From: Asticcacaulis sp. ZE23SCel15
GTDB taxonomy: Bacteria; Pseudomonadota; Alphaproteobacteria; Caulobacterales; Caulobacteraceae
Assembly: GCF_030505395.1 (NCBI RefSeq)
Contig: NZ_CP130044.1
Coordinates: 977,001-1,041,000 of the forward strand
DNA length: 64,000 bases
Direction of reading: 5' to 3'
Under the pieces are notes generated by a model. The model worked only from the letters and a program-made list of their open reading frames with translations. It made no database searches and was not told the DNA's origin. How positions within the stretch are numbered: the first letter of the stretch is position 1; each line of letters begins with the position of its first letter. Below are positions 9,067 to 19,250 of the stretch, piece after piece. The position numbers and the translations under genes were made by a program.

Positions 9067-9742
9067 GCGGCACATATAGCCCCAGCCGGTTATTCCACGC
9101 CGCCCGCTGCATCAAGGCACTCAGCCAAGCCACATAGGCCTGTGCCATCATGAATGACAGGTCGTAATAGGCACGGATCATATCGCTTAAGGCATCGACA
9201 TGTGGCACCGACATCTCAACCTCGTCGGCCACCGGCTGAAACCGGATAGGTTGGGCGGGCGAACCTTCTGCGGGCTTTAGCCCCATCGACAAACCGTGGC
9301 GGACATAGGCCTCCAGGCCTGCGCCGTCATAGGTTCGCAAATGCGCCTCTGCCTCCGGCTGAGTTTGCCGGCCGGCATCAAAGGCGTAATAACCAAGGAT
9401 GGCCCGGCATACCGCCATATCATAGGTATGCTGGATGCGGCCCTTATGGCTCATGACGCGGTGAGGGCTTGGGCGGTTTTCATTGACCGTTTCAAGCCGC
9501 GCCTTAATCGCCCGTATGCGCGGCTTATCGGTGTGCCAGTCGGCGCTGATCGTGCCGATATGGGCGTTTTGCACCCCGCATAACCGCGCCAGCCCCCGCT
9601 GAGTCAGATAGAGGCTGTCATCACTAAGACAGCCCATGCCAACGCCATCATATTCGCCGTAAAGCGTTATATAAAGATTTGAAATCTGGGGTTGTTTTCG
9701 CTTACGCCCTTTTTTAACAACCGTTTTGACGGCATCGGACAT
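9044..9742 (-). CDS. Unrecognised protein with a helix-turn-helix-like segment
   Basis: This 232-aa product starts at ATG 9742 (MSDAVKTVVKKGRKRKQPQ). An upstream in-frame TTG at 9784 is less likely because GAGGGG lies about 9 bases before the ATG. A very basic N-terminus is followed by YLTQRGLARLCGVQNAHIGT, which resembles a helix-turn-helix, so DNA binding is possible. The rest (RVMSHKGRIQHTYDMAVCRA, YDLSFMMAQAYVAWLSALMQ) matches nothing I recognise. Some phage anti-repressor-like proteins have a similar look, but this is weak. A perfect CtrA box lies 63-77 bases upstream, and a palindrome covers the ribosome binding site. It overlaps the convergent DUF418 gene by 23 bases. Confidence 0.7.
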   Translation of the reverse strand: MSDAVKTVVKKGRKRKQPQISNLYITLYGEYDGVGMGCLSDDSLYLTQRGLARLCGVQNAHIGTISADWHTDKPRIRAIKARLETVNENRPSPHRVMSHKGRIQHTYDMAVCRAILGYYAFDAGRQTQPEAEAHLRTYDGAGLEAYVRHGLSMGLKPAEGSPAQPIRFQPVADEVEMSVPHVDALSDMIRAYYDLSFMMAQAYVAWLSALMQRAAWNNRLGLYVPLRAFLTS

Positions 9743-9749
9743 GACTTTA

Positions 9750-9768
9750 GACCCCTCTGTAGGGGGTC
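9750..9768. promoter_or_regulatory. Palindrome covering the ribosome binding site of the 9742 gene
   Basis: GACCCC and GGGGTC pair around a 7-base loop. On the minus strand one arm contains the GAGGGG that would act as the ribosome binding site, so a hairpin here could limit translation. Alternatively it is an operator. Both are inference. Confidence 0.45.
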
Positions 9769-9804
9769 GATACTGCAACGCCAAATTGCGCCTGACAAGG
9801 GCAA

Positions 9805-9819
9805 TTAACCTCTTGTTAA
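9805..9819. promoter_or_regulatory. Candidate CtrA-binding box (perfect TTAA-N7-TTAA)
   Basis: TTAACCTCTTGTTAA matches the full CtrA recognition pattern known from Caulobacter. It lies 63 bases upstream of the ATG of the unrecognised gene at 9742 and just beyond the 3' end of purU. The position suits a cell-cycle-controlled promoter for the 9742 gene. Confidence 0.6.
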
Positions 9820-9847
9820 GAGAATATTTTGCGCATGCTCACACGGC

Positions 9848-10727
9848 TCAGGAGAAGACAACCGTTTTACTGCCATTGATAATCACCCGCCGTTCCGCGT
9901 GCCAGGTCACCGCGCGCGCAAGTACCCGCGCCTCGATATCCTGACCGATGGCGACAAGCTGTTCCGGCGTGTGGCCGTGGTGAACGCGCTGCACGTCCTG
10001 TTCGATAATCGGGCCTTCATCGAGGTCTGAGGTCACATAATGCGCCGTCGCTCCGATGATCTTCACGCCGCGCTGATGGGCCTGATGATAGGGCTTGGCG
10101 CCCTTGAATGACGGCAGGAACGAGTGGTGAATATTGATGCAGCGCCCATCCAGTTTGCGGCTCATCTCATCGGACAGAATCTGCATGTAGCGCGCCAGCA
10201 CCACCAGATCGACATTGTGGTCATCGATCAGTTTCAGGAACTGCGCTTCCTGTTCGGCCTTGGTGTCCTTGGTGATCGGCAGATGGACATAGGACAGGCC
10301 GTTCCATTCCACAAAGGATCGCATATCGTCGTGGTTTGAGACCACCGCCGCGATATCGACCGGCAGCAAACCCGCCCGCCAGCGGTGCAGCAACTCATAA
10401 AGGCAGTGACCGAATTTCGACACGGCAATCAGCACCTTGGGCTTGACGCTTAAGTTATGGATTTTCCATTCCATCGCAAAGCGGTGCGCGATGGGCTTAA
10501 ATCCTTCTTCGAGTATCTGCATCGGCGGCATACGCCCGCCCGCCTGACGGAACACGACGCGAACGTAAAACGTATCACCTTGCGCGTCATTGAACTGGTT
10601 CGAACTCGACGATCGAAATATCGTTGTCGTTCAGATAGCCCGACACCGCCGCGACGATACCGCGCGTATCCGGGCATTTGATGATCAGGACATAATGGGA
10701 CGGATCGAAAAAGGTCGTATCAGGCAC
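9848..10727 (-). pseudogene. purU: Formyltetrahydrofolate deformylase with a one-base frameshift
   Basis: PurU hydrolyses 10-formyl-THF to formate and THF. The C-terminal formyl-transferase-like domain is intact (KPKVLIAVSKFGHCLYELLH, INIHHSFLPSFKGAKPYHQA). The N-terminal ACT domain reads from a GTG at 10727 (PDTTFFDPSHYVLIIKCPDT, then GYLNDNDISIVEFE) and then breaks at a GG pair at 10597-10598. Reading one base fewer restores the expected FNDAQGDTFYVRVVFRQ and joins the downstream frame. As written, a separate 235-aa reading frame can only start at a GTG at 10555. This is either a true frameshift or a one-base sequencing or assembly error in a G pair. No ATG exists for the full-length form. 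Confidence 0.85.
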
Positions 10728-10805
10728 AGGCGTATTCCAAAGGTTTCCCCGCTATAGCAGGCAAATCTTGCGAAAAGTCAAAGGTTTCAATTGAAAGAAA
10801 AAGGC

Positions 10806-10824
10806 GTGGGGTCACAGACCCCAC
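10806..10824. repeat. REP-like palindrome between infB and purU
   Basis: GTGGGGTCACAGACCCCAC is a perfect palindrome around a 3-base centre. It is followed by ACCCCTT, a variant of the REP tail. It lies downstream of the infB stop and may help end infB transcription. Confidence 0.7.
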
Positions 10825-10856
10825 ACCCCTTAAATCATAGTTTTAGCCTTTGACAA

Positions 10857-13800
10857 CTAGAGCGTTCTTTTAATCTCTTCGACGGTGAAACATTCGATGA
10901 AGTCACCGGCCTTAAGATCCTGGAAGCCGTTGAACGCCATACCACATTCCTGGCCGACCACCACCGAATTGACCTCGTCCTTGAAACGCTTGAGCGTCGA
11001 GAGGACGCCCATTTCCTGAATGACGATGTTGTCGCGCAGGATACGCACACGCGCCCCCTTCTCGACCCGGCCTTCGGTAACGCGACAGCCCGCAACCCGG
11101 CCAACCTTGGAGATGTCAAACACCTCAAGGACTTCGGCATTGCCGAGGAAGGTTTCGCGCTGGATCGGCGCCAGCATGCCTGACAGCACGCCTTTGATAT
11201 CATCGATCAGGTCGTAGATGATCGCGTAATAGCGAATTTCCACACCTTCACGTTCGGCCAGATCACGCGCCTGCTTGGAGGCCCGGACGTTAAAGCCGAT
11301 GATCGGAGAGTTGGAACCCTTGGCCAGTTGGACATCAAATTCCGTAATCGCACCAGCACCCGAATGGATGATCCGTGCACGGACTTCGTCAGTCGCCAGC
11401 TTATCGAGCGAGCCGATAATCGCTTCGGTCGAGCCCTGAACATCAGATTTGATGATCAGCGGCAGTTCCTTAAGGCGCTTATCCTGAAGCTTCGACATCA
11501 TGTCGGTCAGAGAGACCGCACCGACCGGAGCCACCATCTTTTCACGACGAACGCGCTGACGGTACTCGGTAATCTCACGGGCACGGGCGTCGCTTTCAAC
11601 CACGGCCAGAGTATCACCGGGATCAGGCGCGCCGTCCAGACCGAGGATTTCGACTGGCTCAGACGGACCGGCCTCAGCCAGTTGTTCATTGCGCTCATTA
11701 ATAAGCGCGCGCACGCGGCCCCAGCTAGAGCCGGCCACCACAATGTCGCCACGCTTCAGCGTACCGCGCTTGACCAGAACCGTTGCCACCGGACCCCGGC
11801 CCTTATCGAGCTTGGCTTCGATGACCACGCCTTCGGCGGTACGGTCAGGATTGGCGCGCAGATCAAGCACTTCGGCCTGCAGCAACAGAGCTTCGATCAG
11901 ATTGTCAAGGCCGAGACCGGTCTTGGCCGAGACTTCGATAATCTGCGTGTCACCGCCCAGAGCTTCCACCACCACTTCATGTTGCAGAAGCTCGTTGATG
12001 ATGCGCTGCGGATTGGCTTCGTGCTTATCCATCTTGTTGACAGCCACGATCAGCGGCGTCTTGGCGGCACGGGCATGGTTGATGGCTTCGATCGTCTGCG
12101 GCATGACGCCGTCATCGGCTGCCACCACCAGCACCACGATATCGGTTACATTGGCACCACGGGCACGCATAGCCGAGAAGGCGGCGTGACCTGGGGTATC
12201 CAGGAAAGTGACCTTTTCACCCGCAGGCAAACGCACCTGATAGGCACCGATATGCTGGGTGATGCCACCGGCTTCGCCCGCAGCCACATCAGCTTTACGC
12301 AAAGCATCCAGCAGCGAGGTCTTACCGTGGTCAACGTGACCCATAACCGCCACGACCGGCGGACGCACAACGGTGTCGTCCGAATGGTCTTCGGCATCAA
12401 TAAAGCCTTCTTCGACGTCGGATTCCGAAACGCGCTTAACGGTGTGACCAAATTCGGTCGCGACCAATTCGGCAGTGTCAGTATCAATGATGTCGTTGAT
12501 CTTGAGCATCATGCCCTGCTTCATCAACATCTTGATGATGTCAACGGCACGGACAGCCATCCGGTTGGACAGTTCCTGCACGGTAATCACGTCAGGAATA
12601 ATGACCTCACGCGCCGCACGGGTCTGCTCGGCCTGTGAACCCTTACGCTTTTCGCGCTCACGTTCACGGGCACGGCGCACCGACGCCAGTGAGCGCATCC
12701 GGTCGGCCGAGCCCTCACCGTCACCGACAACAGCTTGCAGGGTCAGGCGGCCTTCGCGACGCTTAGGTTCACCACGGGTTTGCGAGACGGCCTTGACGGG
12801 CGCGCCCGCCTTGCCGCGCTTGCCGCGGGCGTCATCATCTTCACCGACGCGGCCACGGACATCAGCCGGCTTACCGGCAGGGACAGCGCCGCGCGATGAA
12901 CGGATGCGGTCAACTTCGGGTGTCGCGGGCGCATTGGCCGAAACGCCTACGCCAGGACGCGGCGGACGCGGCGAATTGGCAGAATAACGAACGGTTTCAC
13001 CACCGGCAGGTCTTGGACGATCGCCTTGCGGTCTGTCGCCCTGCGGACGGTCACGGTTAAACGGCGGACGATCCCCTTGAGGACGATCACCCTGCGGGCG
13101 GTTGCCCTGATAACCCGGACGATCCCCTTGTGGACGATCACGGTTAAACGGCGGACGGTCACCTTGTGGCCTATCACCCTGGGGGCGGTCGCCTTGCGGA
13201 CGATTACCCTGATAGCCCGGACGATCCCCTTGCGGGCGGTCACGGTTAAATGGTGGCCTATCACCCTGGGGACGGTCGCCTTGCGGACGATTACCCTGAT
13301 AGCCCGGACGATCCCCTTGAGGACGGTCGCCTTGCGGGCGGTCGCGGCCAGCTTGATAGGTCGTGGTTGGCCGATCCCCTTGCGGGCGGTCATTGCGGCT
13401 ATCGGGGGCGCGCTGATCATAGCGCGGACGCGGTTGATCTTCGCGCGGCGCACGGGCCGGACGCGACAGGGCCTGATCGATAGCCGGGTTAAGCTGAACC
13501 GAAGGCGCTTCCGCCTTAACGGGCTCAGGGGCCGGTGTCGGGGCGGGTGCCGCCACAGGCGCAGACGCCTCTGACTTAACAGGCTCAGCCGCAGGTGCCG
13601 GCTTTGACGCGTCTTCGGCGGCGCGGCGGGCGGCATCGGCCTGCTGACGCTGACGGGTTTCCGTCTCACGGCGCTCCTGATCGACGCGCGCTTGCTCGAT
13701 CACGCGGCGACGGGCATCCAGTTCTTCCTGACGCAAACCGCCGGGATTGCTGCCCTGGGGCGGACGCCCACCTTGGGGACGTTGCTGGCCCTGATTTTGT

Positions 13801-14036
13801 GTATTTTGCGGCTTGGGCGCGGCCATATTGCCTTCGATACGCGACCCGCCACCGGCTGGCGGCGGCACACCAATACGGCGCTTGGTTTCCACCACCACGG
13901 TCTTGGAACGGCCATGGCTGAAGCTTTGCTTCACCGTGCCGGTCGACACACTGCCGCCGACACGCGGCTTCAGGGTGAGAGGTGCCCGTGTATTGTCGCC
14001 TTTCGGCCCGTCGTTCTTATCGTTCGCGTCGCTCAT
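10857..14036 (-). CDS. infB: Translation initiation factor IF-2
   Basis: GTPase that brings fMet-tRNA to the 30S subunit. The 1059-aa protein is long for the family because of its N-terminal extension. From about residue 210 to 345 there are 14 copies of QGDRP, interspersed with three GYQGNRP and three PFNRDRP blocks. The conserved core follows: an IF2-N-like segment ([20 protein letters not shown]), the G domain with [12 protein letters not shown] (about 560-572), DTPGH and NKMDK, then domains II-IV ([20 protein letters not shown]). The ATG at 14036 has AAAGGA upstream at a long spacing. It follows ylxR after a 185-base leader with hairpins. The stop is TAG. Confidence 0.96.
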   Translation of the reverse strand: MSDANDKNDGPKGDNTRAPLTLKPRVGGSVSTGTVKQSFSHGRSKTVVVETKRRIGVPPPAGGGSRIEGNMAAPKPQNTQNQGQQRPQGGRPPQGSNPGGLRQEELDARRRVIEQARVDQERRETETRQRQQADAARRAAEDASKPAPAAEPVKSEASAPVAAPAPTPAPEPVKAEAPSVQLNPAIDQALSRPARAPREDQPRPRYDQRAPDSRNDRPQGDRPTTTYQAGRDRPQGDRPQGDRPGYQGNRPQGDRPQGDRPPFNRDRPQGDRPGYQGNRPQGDRPQGDRPQGDRPPFNRDRPQGDRPGYQGNRPQGDRPQGDRPPFNRDRPQGDRPQGDRPRPAGGETVRYSANSPRPPRPGVGVSANAPATPEVDRIRSSRGAVPAGKPADVRGRVGEDDDARGKRGKAGAPVKAVSQTRGEPKRREGRLTLQAVVGDGEGSADRMRSLASVRRAREREREKRKGSQAEQTRAAREVIIPDVITVQELSNRMAVRAVDIIKMLMKQGMMLKINDIIDTDTAELVATEFGHTVKRVSESDVEEGFIDAEDHSDDTVVRPPVVAVMGHVDHGKTSLLDALRKADVAAGEAGGITQHIGAYQVRLPAGEKVTFLDTPGHAAFSAMRARGANVTDIVVLVVAADDGVMPQTIEAINHARAAKTPLIVAVNKMDKHEANPQRIINELLQHEVVVEALGGDTQIIEVSAKTGLGLDNLIEALLLQAEVLDLRANPDRTAEGVVIEAKLDKGRGPVATVLVKRGTLKRGDIVVAGSSWGRVRALINERNEQLAEAGPSEPVEILGLDGAPDPGDTLAVVESDARAREITEYRQRVRREKMVAPVGAVSLTDMMSKLQDKRLKELPLIIKSDVQGSTEAIIGSLDKLATDEVRARIIHSGAGAITEFDVQLAKGSNSPIIGFNVRASKQARDLAEREGVEIRYYAIIYDLIDDIKGVLSGMLAPIQRETFLGNAEVLEVFDISKVGRVAGCRVTEGRVEKGARVRILRDNIVIQEMGVLSTLKRFKDEVNSVVVGQECGMAFNGFQDLKAGDFIECFTVEEIKRTL
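13015..13405 (-). repeat. Tandem repeat inside infB encoding QGDRP units
   Basis: In-frame DNA repeats encode 14 QGDRP pentapeptides in a higher-order unit of roughly 29-34 residues that includes GYQGNRP and PFNRDRP. Such a tract is prone to copy-number change by slippage or recombination. Confidence 0.85.
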
Positions 14037-14221
14037 TCGCTAGCTTATAATCCTTTAGGAAACGAAGATCGTTTCGCTCAACTACCAAGTCCGCAATATT
14101 GCCAAAAATGCAGGCTATAGCCCGCTTAAGCAATGAATTGTGGCGTTCTCATACTGCCTTGGGCCTCAAAATACTAGGCATAATAGCCCCAAGGTCGATA
14201 ATTCATCCGCGCATTAGCGTA
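14037..14221 (-). promoter_or_regulatory. infB leader with hairpins
   Basis: This 185-base gap between ylxR and infB holds an inverted repeat at 14157-14194 (CCTTGGG with CCCAAGG) and a GAAACGA/TCGTTTC hairpin close to the infB start. It could contain an internal promoter or an attenuator-like leader. No ORF is seen. Confidence 0.4.
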
Positions 14222-15004
14222 TTAATCGGGTGCTGTGGCCTGCGCACCCTCCGTATAGTTCCAGCCCAGTGGCACCAGCGGCACAAACCCTGACAAGCGC
14301 GTCACTTCATGCTTCCAGCGCCTGATGCGTTTACCGTTCACCAGCGCCAGATGGACCGCATTCTCAAGGCCCAGCGCCAGACTTAGCTCGTCATTACTGA
14401 ATAGTCCGCACACCTTCGGCGAAACCGAAGCCCCCCCGCCCTCAGCCCTTGAGCCCACAGCTCTGGCCAGCGCCAAAATCTTTGAACGTCCGTCATCGGC
14501 ACTATCCGTCGCTTCGATAATCCACGCGGCCTTACCGGAGCGGATACCCGCCATGACTTTTTCAAAGCCTGAGATAATCTCGCCTTCACGACGCGCCATC
14601 CCCAGCAGATCAAGACACCGCCTGCGCAACAGATGACATACTGTGTCCGCCAGATCGGCATTCGCCTTGACCTGACGCTTAGCCGCACGGGCAAACAGGT
14701 TCTTTTTGACGGCCAGATCAAGGCTGTCACGCGACGCCTTAACCCACAGGCCACGGCCCGGCAGCTTTTGCAGCAAATCCGGCGTCACCTGCCCGTCCGG
14801 GCCAATGACAAAGCGGATCAGGCCCGCAACATCCGCCGCTTCACCAGAGGCGATGTCACGACGCTTCAGCCCCTTCACATGGGCAGGCTCGCACAGGATT
14901 TCAACCCCGTCCTCGGCAATCCGTTCAAAATCGGACGCCGAAGACAGGTTAAGATCGTTATGAGGGGTTACAACCGGATCATTGTTCGGGTTCGGCGACG
15001 TCAT
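14222..15004 (-). CDS. ylxR: YlxR-family RNA-binding protein with L7Ae-like C-terminal part
   Basis: The N-terminal half has the DUF448/YlxR core (LKRRDIASGE with LIRFVIGPDGQVTPDLLQKL and the PGRGLWVKASRD motif). The C-terminal half (LDLLGMARREGEIISGFEKV, GKAAWIIEATDSADDGRSKI) is an L7Ae/YlxQ-like RNA-binding fold. This fusion is normal in alphaproteobacteria. The ATG at 15004 is chosen because AAGGGAG precedes it by about 9 bases. That gives 260 aa and an overlap with nusA, whose stop is at 14979. The role is inferred to be RNA binding in the rimP-nusA-infB operon. Confidence 0.88.
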   Translation of the reverse strand: MTSPNPNNDPVVTPHNDLNLSSASDFERIAEDGVEILCEPAHVKGLKRRDIASGEAADVAGLIRFVIGPDGQVTPDLLQKLPGRGLWVKASRDSLDLAVKKNLFARAAKRQVKANADLADTVCHLLRRRCLDLLGMARREGEIISGFEKVMAGIRSGKAAWIIEATDSADDGRSKILALARAVGSRAEGGGASVSPKVCGLFSNDELSLALGLENAVHLALVNGKRIRRWKHEVTRLSGFVPLVPLGWNYTEGAQATAPD

Positions 15005-16685
15005 CTGCGGTCGCGCTCCCTTCATCATCTACGCCTTCGACAGCCGAGTCATCAAGACCGGCATCGTCAAGACTGGCGTCATCAAGATCGGCATCCTCAA
15101 ACTCAGGCTCAGGCGGGGCTTCAGGGGCTTCGATCCAGCCAGCAGCGACGCGGGCATTGAGGATCAAGCTTTCCGCATCCGGCACCGACAGGCTGAAGCT
15201 TTCCAGCGCACCGGCAATCTTGACCCGGTCAGCGCCGCGCTGCTCATAGCCGCCGCGGATTTCATCGGTCGCCAGATCGGCCAGATCCTCAACCGTCTTC
15301 ACACCCGCTTCACCCAGCGCCACAGCCATGGCCAGGGTGAGACCATTGACGGTCAGCAGATCGTCATCGACGCCCAGAGCGACACGTTTGGCATCCAGTT
15401 CCGCCACTTCTTTTTCAAGGAAGTCACGGGCGCGGGCCTGAAGTTCGGAGGCGGTATCTTCGTCAAAGCCTTCGATGACGGCGATTTCGTTTTCATCGAT
15501 ATAGGCCAGATCTTCTACCGTCGTGAAGCCTTCGGTCACCAGAAGCTGAGCGATAACTTCATCGACATCGAGCGCTTCCTGGAACAGGGCGGTACGCTCG
15601 GCAAATTCCTTCTGGCGGCGCTCAGAGTCCTGGGATTCGGTGATGATATCGACCTGCCAGCCGGTAAGCTGGGAGGCCAGACGCACGTTCTGACCACGGC
15701 GACCGATAGCCAGCGACAGTTGCTCGTCCGGCACGACTACTTCGACGCGGTCTTCTTCTTCGTCCAGAACCACCTTGGACACTTCGGCCGGCGCCAAAGC
15801 GTTGACGATGAAGGTCGCGTCATCCGGCGACCACTGGATGATATCAACTTTTTCGTTTTGCAGTTCGGCAACCACCGCCTGAACGCGCGAACCGCGCATA
15901 CCGACGCAGGCCCCGACAGGATCGATCGATGAGTCGTTTGAGAAGACGGCCATCTTGGCGCGCGAACCGGGGTCACGCGATACCGACTTGATTTCGATCA
16001 CGCCGTCATAAACTTCCGGCACTTCCTGGGCGAACAGCTTGGCCATGAAGCCGCCATGAGCACGCGACAGCATGATCTGCGGGCCCTTGGTCTCACGGCG
16101 CACGTCATAGATATAGGCGCGGATGCGGTCATTGATCTGGAAGGCTTCGCGCGGGATCGACTGATCGCGGCGCATGATGCCTTCGCCGCGACCAAGGTCA
16201 ACCACGACATTGCCGTATTCGACCCGCTTAACCGTGCCGCTGATGATTTCACCGACGCGGTCTTTATATTCATCGTACTGCCGCTCACGTTCGGCTTCGC
16301 GCACCTTATGGGTGACCACTTGACGAGCCATCTGGGTCTGGACGCGGCCCAGTTCAAACGGCGGCAAAACCTCTTCGTAAGTCTTATCGACAAAGGCTTC
16401 TTTGTCGTCTTTCAGAGCGTCGGTCAGGGATTTCTGAGCATATTCGTTTTCCAGCTCTTCGTCCGGCACCACGGTCACATAGCGGGTGATGGCCATTTCG
16501 CCGGTCTTGGTATCGATCTTGACGCGGATGTCGTGATCAGCGCCGTAACGCGAGCGCGCGGCCTTTTGAATAGCCTCTTCGATGGATTCAATAACCACAT
16601 CCTTGCTGATCTGCTTTTCGCGCGCGACCGCGTCGGCGATTTGCAGCAGCTCAAGGCGGTTGGCGCTAATTCCGGTAAAGCTCAT
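14979..16685 (-). CDS. nusA: Transcription termination/antitermination protein NusA
   Basis: RNA polymerase-binding factor for pausing, termination and rRNA antitermination. The 568-aa product has the N-terminal RNAP-binding domain, an S1 domain ([20 protein letters not shown]), two KH domains ([40 protein letters not shown]), and C-terminal helix-hairpin-helix repeats ([40 protein letters not shown]). The last 45 or so residues are Asp/Glu-rich with a repeated LDDA motif. Its ATG overlaps the rimP stop as ATGA. Confidence 0.96.
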   Translation of the reverse strand: MSFTGISANRLELLQIADAVAREKQISKDVVIESIEEAIQKAARSRYGADHDIRVKIDTKTGEMAITRYVTVVPDEELENEYAQKSLTDALKDDKEAFVDKTYEEVLPPFELGRVQTQMARQVVTHKVREAERERQYDEYKDRVGEIISGTVKRVEYGNVVVDLGRGEGIMRRDQSIPREAFQINDRIRAYIYDVRRETKGPQIMLSRAHGGFMAKLFAQEVPEVYDGVIEIKSVSRDPGSRAKMAVFSNDSSIDPVGACVGMRGSRVQAVVAELQNEKVDIIQWSPDDATFIVNALAPAEVSKVVLDEEEDRVEVVVPDEQLSLAIGRRGQNVRLASQLTGWQVDIITESQDSERRQKEFAERTALFQEALDVDEVIAQLLVTEGFTTVEDLAYIDENEIAVIEGFDEDTASELQARARDFLEKEVAELDAKRVALGVDDDLLTVNGLTLAMAVALGEAGVKTVEDLADLATDEIRGGYEQRGADRVKIAGALESFSLSVPDAESLILNARVAAGWIEAPEAPPEPEFEDADLDDASLDDAGLDDSAVEGVDDEGSATADDVAEPEQ

Positions 16686-17362
16686 TGGGTGCGATCCTTA
16701 TCGTCTTCATTATCTTGTTCGTCATCGAAGTCGTCATCATCAAACGCTTCGTCATCAAAATCTTCGTCGTCATTGGCAACGACACCATCATCGGCGTCAT
16801 CGCCCTCGTCAAAATCGTCTTCGTCCTCACCGGCTTCCCGGCGCGCGGCGGCTTTTTCAGCACCCTGCTTCAACAGTTCGTCGGTCAGGATCAGCTTGGC
16901 CTCAACCACCCACGCGAACGGCATGAGCGCGGTTTCTTCTTCGCCCTCAAGGTCGATGGCGACATGATCATCTTCGATACCGGCCAGAATCCCGCGAAAG
17001 CGCTTACGTCCTTCTGCCAGCCGGTCAAGCTCGATACGGGCTTCTAATCCCTCATAGGTCACAAAATCCTTAAGGCGCGTCAGCGGCCGGTCGATACCGG
17101 GCGACGACACTTCAAGAATATATTCGCCGGTGATCGGATCGGCTTCGTCCATATAGGCCGAAATGGCCCGCGACAGACGCGCGCACTGGGCCACATTTAT
17201 GTCACCGTCGGTTTTACGTTCCGCCATGACCTGCAACCGGCGCGCCCCGTCGGGCTTATTGGAGCCCATCAGGCGCACCCGCACGATATCAAGGCCCAAA
17301 GCCTCGGCAATCGGGTCGAATATCTCGATAAGCTTACGATCTTCGGTCGTTTTGGCGCGCAC
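16682..17362 (-). CDS. rimP: Ribosome maturation factor RimP
   Basis: 30S assembly factor. The core matches RimP ([60 protein letters not shown]). At 226 aa it is longer than the usual 150-170 aa. The excess is a strongly acidic C-terminal tail of about 50 residues made mostly of Asp and Glu ([15 protein letters not shown]). The start is GTG at 17362. It is the first gene of the rimP-nusA-ylxR-infB operon and overlaps nusA by four bases. Confidence 0.93.
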   Translation of the reverse strand: MRAKTTEDRKLIEIFDPIAEALGLDIVRVRLMGSNKPDGARRLQVMAERKTDGDINVAQCARLSRAISAYMDEADPITGEYILEVSSPGIDRPLTRLKDFVTYEGLEARIELDRLAEGRKRFRGILAGIEDDHVAIDLEGEEETALMPFAWVVEAKLILTDELLKQGAEKAAARREAGEDEDDFDEGDDADDGVVANDDEDFDDEAFDDDDFDDEQDNEDDKDRTQ

Positions 17363-17605
17363 GCTAGGTACTGTCTCCGTTAGAATAGTCCGGTTTGTGC
17401 ATCATTTCGTTGCGCTAACGCTTCAGTGTTTGAGCATTAGGCAACAAAAAAGCGGCTGGCCTTTCTATGGGCCGCCGCCGATGGCCCGAAGGCATCCGGT
17501 CGATGTTGAAGCCTATATAGAACCGGATTTCGCATTTGCCAAGTTCTTTCTTAAAGACGCGATTTCAATCCAGCGTGTGATCAAACTTGCGACAGGGCCG
17601 CTTTT
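17363..17605. promoter_or_regulatory. Divergent promoter region, rimP / murJ
   Basis: This 243-base gap must drive the rimP operon leftward and murJ rightward. No operator or RNA element could be identified by eye. Confidence 0.4.
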
Positions 17606-19246
17606 ATGGTTTGGCTGAGCGCTCATTTTACGGACGCCACTACCTTGTCTCAGACCGAACTGCCTGCGGAATCCAAAGCCCCTAAATCGACCGGATTGGT
17701 CAAGTCGTCGATGATCTATTCGGGCTTTACCCTGATCAGCCGGTTCATGGGTCTGGCGCGCGATCTGGTGGTGACCGCAGCCTTGGGGGCCTCCGGCACG
17801 ATCATGGCCGATGCCTATGCGACCGCCATCAGTTTCCCCAACCTGTTCCGCCGTATCTTTGCCGAAGGCGCCTTTACCGCCGCCTTTGTCCCGGCCTATT
17901 CGCAGGTGCTGGAAAAAGACGGCAAGGACGCCGCCGATAAGCTGGCCCGCGATGCGCTGGCGACCCTTAGCGCCTTTACGATTGCCCTTACCGTTATCAT
18001 CCAACTGGCCATGCCGTGGCTGATGACGGTCTATTCGTCAGGCTATCTCGACAATGTCGAAAAGTTCAACTGGGCGGTATTACTGACCCAGATCACCATG
18101 CCCTATCTGCCGTGCATGGTGATCGTGGCTTTGCTATCCGGTGTTTTGAACGCGCGGGGGCGGTTCATTGTTTCGGCCGTTGCCCCAACCGTCATGAACC
18201 TGTTCATGCTGCTGGCCGTCCTGCCATTCCGCCATGATCCGCAGGACGCCGCCGTTGCCCTGTGTTGGGCCGCCGCCGCCTCAGGCGTCGCTCAAGCCGC
18301 CCTTCTGGTCTGGGGCTGCCGCCGAACCGGCGCAACGATTGGTCTGGCCCGCCCGACCCTGAGCCCCGAAATCAAGGGCCTAATTGTTCTGGCGGTGCCC
18401 GGCGCTTTGGCCGCCGCCGCCACCCAGATCAATATCTTTGTCTCACAATGGTTTTCCGGCAATGTCGATGGGGCCCGGACCTGGATGAGCGTGGCCGACC
18501 GGCTCTATCAGTTGCCGCTGGGTCTAGTTGGCGTGGCCATCGGTGTAGCGTTGCTGCCCACCCTGTCAAAAGCCGTGCAGGCGCAAGATCACGACCGCGC
18601 CCAGACCGCCATGGACGAGGCGATGGTGTTTTCCATGGCCTTGACCCTGCCCGCCGCCGCCGCCCTTTTGTTCATGCCGTTCTTCCTGATCGACGGCCTG
18701 TTTTCACGCGGGCTGTTTACGGCCCATGACGCGATGGAAACCGGCAAGTTATTGTTCCATTACGGCTGGGGCGTTCCCGCCTTTGTGCTGACCCGCGTCC
18801 TGACCCCGGCTTTTTTTGCGCGCCGGGACACGAAGGGGCCGATGAAGTTCGCGCTGGTGTCGGTAGCGCTCAATGTCGCCCTGTGTGTTGCGCTTTATCC
18901 CATCATGGGCGTGCCGGGACTGGTGGTCGCGACCTCGGCATCGGCATGGTCGAACGTCATACTGATGGTCATCACCCTGATGCGCCGTAAGGTCTGGTCG
19001 CCGTCGCTAAAGGCGCAAGCGTCACTGCTGAAAATAATCATAGCGGGCCTCGGCATGGGTGCGTTCTGCGCCGCCGCCAGCTATTTCAGGCCCCTTATCG
19101 AAGCTCCCCTACCCGATGCCGCCTCTAAGGAAATCGCCATTTTAGGCGTTTGTTTCGCGGGCGTTTTGGTTTATGGCGGTCTTCTGATCCTGACCGGCGC
19201 GGTTCGCCCTGCCGATCTCAAACGCATTATGAAACGTCAAAAGTAA
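17606..19246 (+). CDS. murJ: Lipid II flippase MurJ
   Basis: Polytopic MOP-superfamily flippase for the peptidoglycan precursor lipid II in the inner membrane. Recognisable segments are [20 protein letters not shown], the conserved [31 protein letters not shown], and [20 protein letters not shown] late in the protein. About 14 membrane segments are expected and visible as hydrophobic blocks. The ATG at 17606 gives 546 aa. A TTG at 17645 or the later ATG at MIYSGFTL would give a more typical N-terminus, so the start is uncertain. It is followed by trpS after 4 bases, so the two are probably co-transcribed. Confidence 0.93.
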   Translation: MVWLSAHFTDATTLSQTELPAESKAPKSTGLVKSSMIYSGFTLISRFMGLARDLVVTAALGASGTIMADAYATAISFPNLFRRIFAEGAFTAAFVPAYSQVLEKDGKDAADKLARDALATLSAFTIALTVIIQLAMPWLMTVYSSGYLDNVEKFNWAVLLTQITMPYLPCMVIVALLSGVLNARGRFIVSAVAPTVMNLFMLLAVLPFRHDPQDAAVALCWAAAASGVAQAALLVWGCRRTGATIGLARPTLSPEIKGLIVLAVPGALAAAATQINIFVSQWFSGNVDGARTWMSVADRLYQLPLGLVGVAIGVALLPTLSKAVQAQDHDRAQTAMDEAMVFSMALTLPAAAALLFMPFFLIDGLFSRGLFTAHDAMETGKLLFHYGWGVPAFVLTRVLTPAFFARRDTKGPMKFALVSVALNVALCVALYPIMGVPGLVVATSASAWSNVILMVITLMRRKVWSPSLKAQASLLKIIIAGLGMGAFCAAASYFRPLIEAPLPDAASKEIAILGVCFAGVLVYGGLLILTGAVRPADLKRIMKRQK

Positions 19247-19250
19247 ACTC

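Noticed and set aside
11328-12638. Long open frame (436 codons) opposite infB
   Set aside because: It is the reverse-strand shadow of the IF-2 core, with no ribosome binding site and no recognisable motifs. High GC with strong codon bias commonly opens such frames.
13026-13574. Repetitive frame opposite the infB repeat ([14 protein letters not shown]-type)
   Set aside because: It is an antisense reading of the QGDRP repeat. The repeats follow the sense frame and the product has no protein-like features beyond that.
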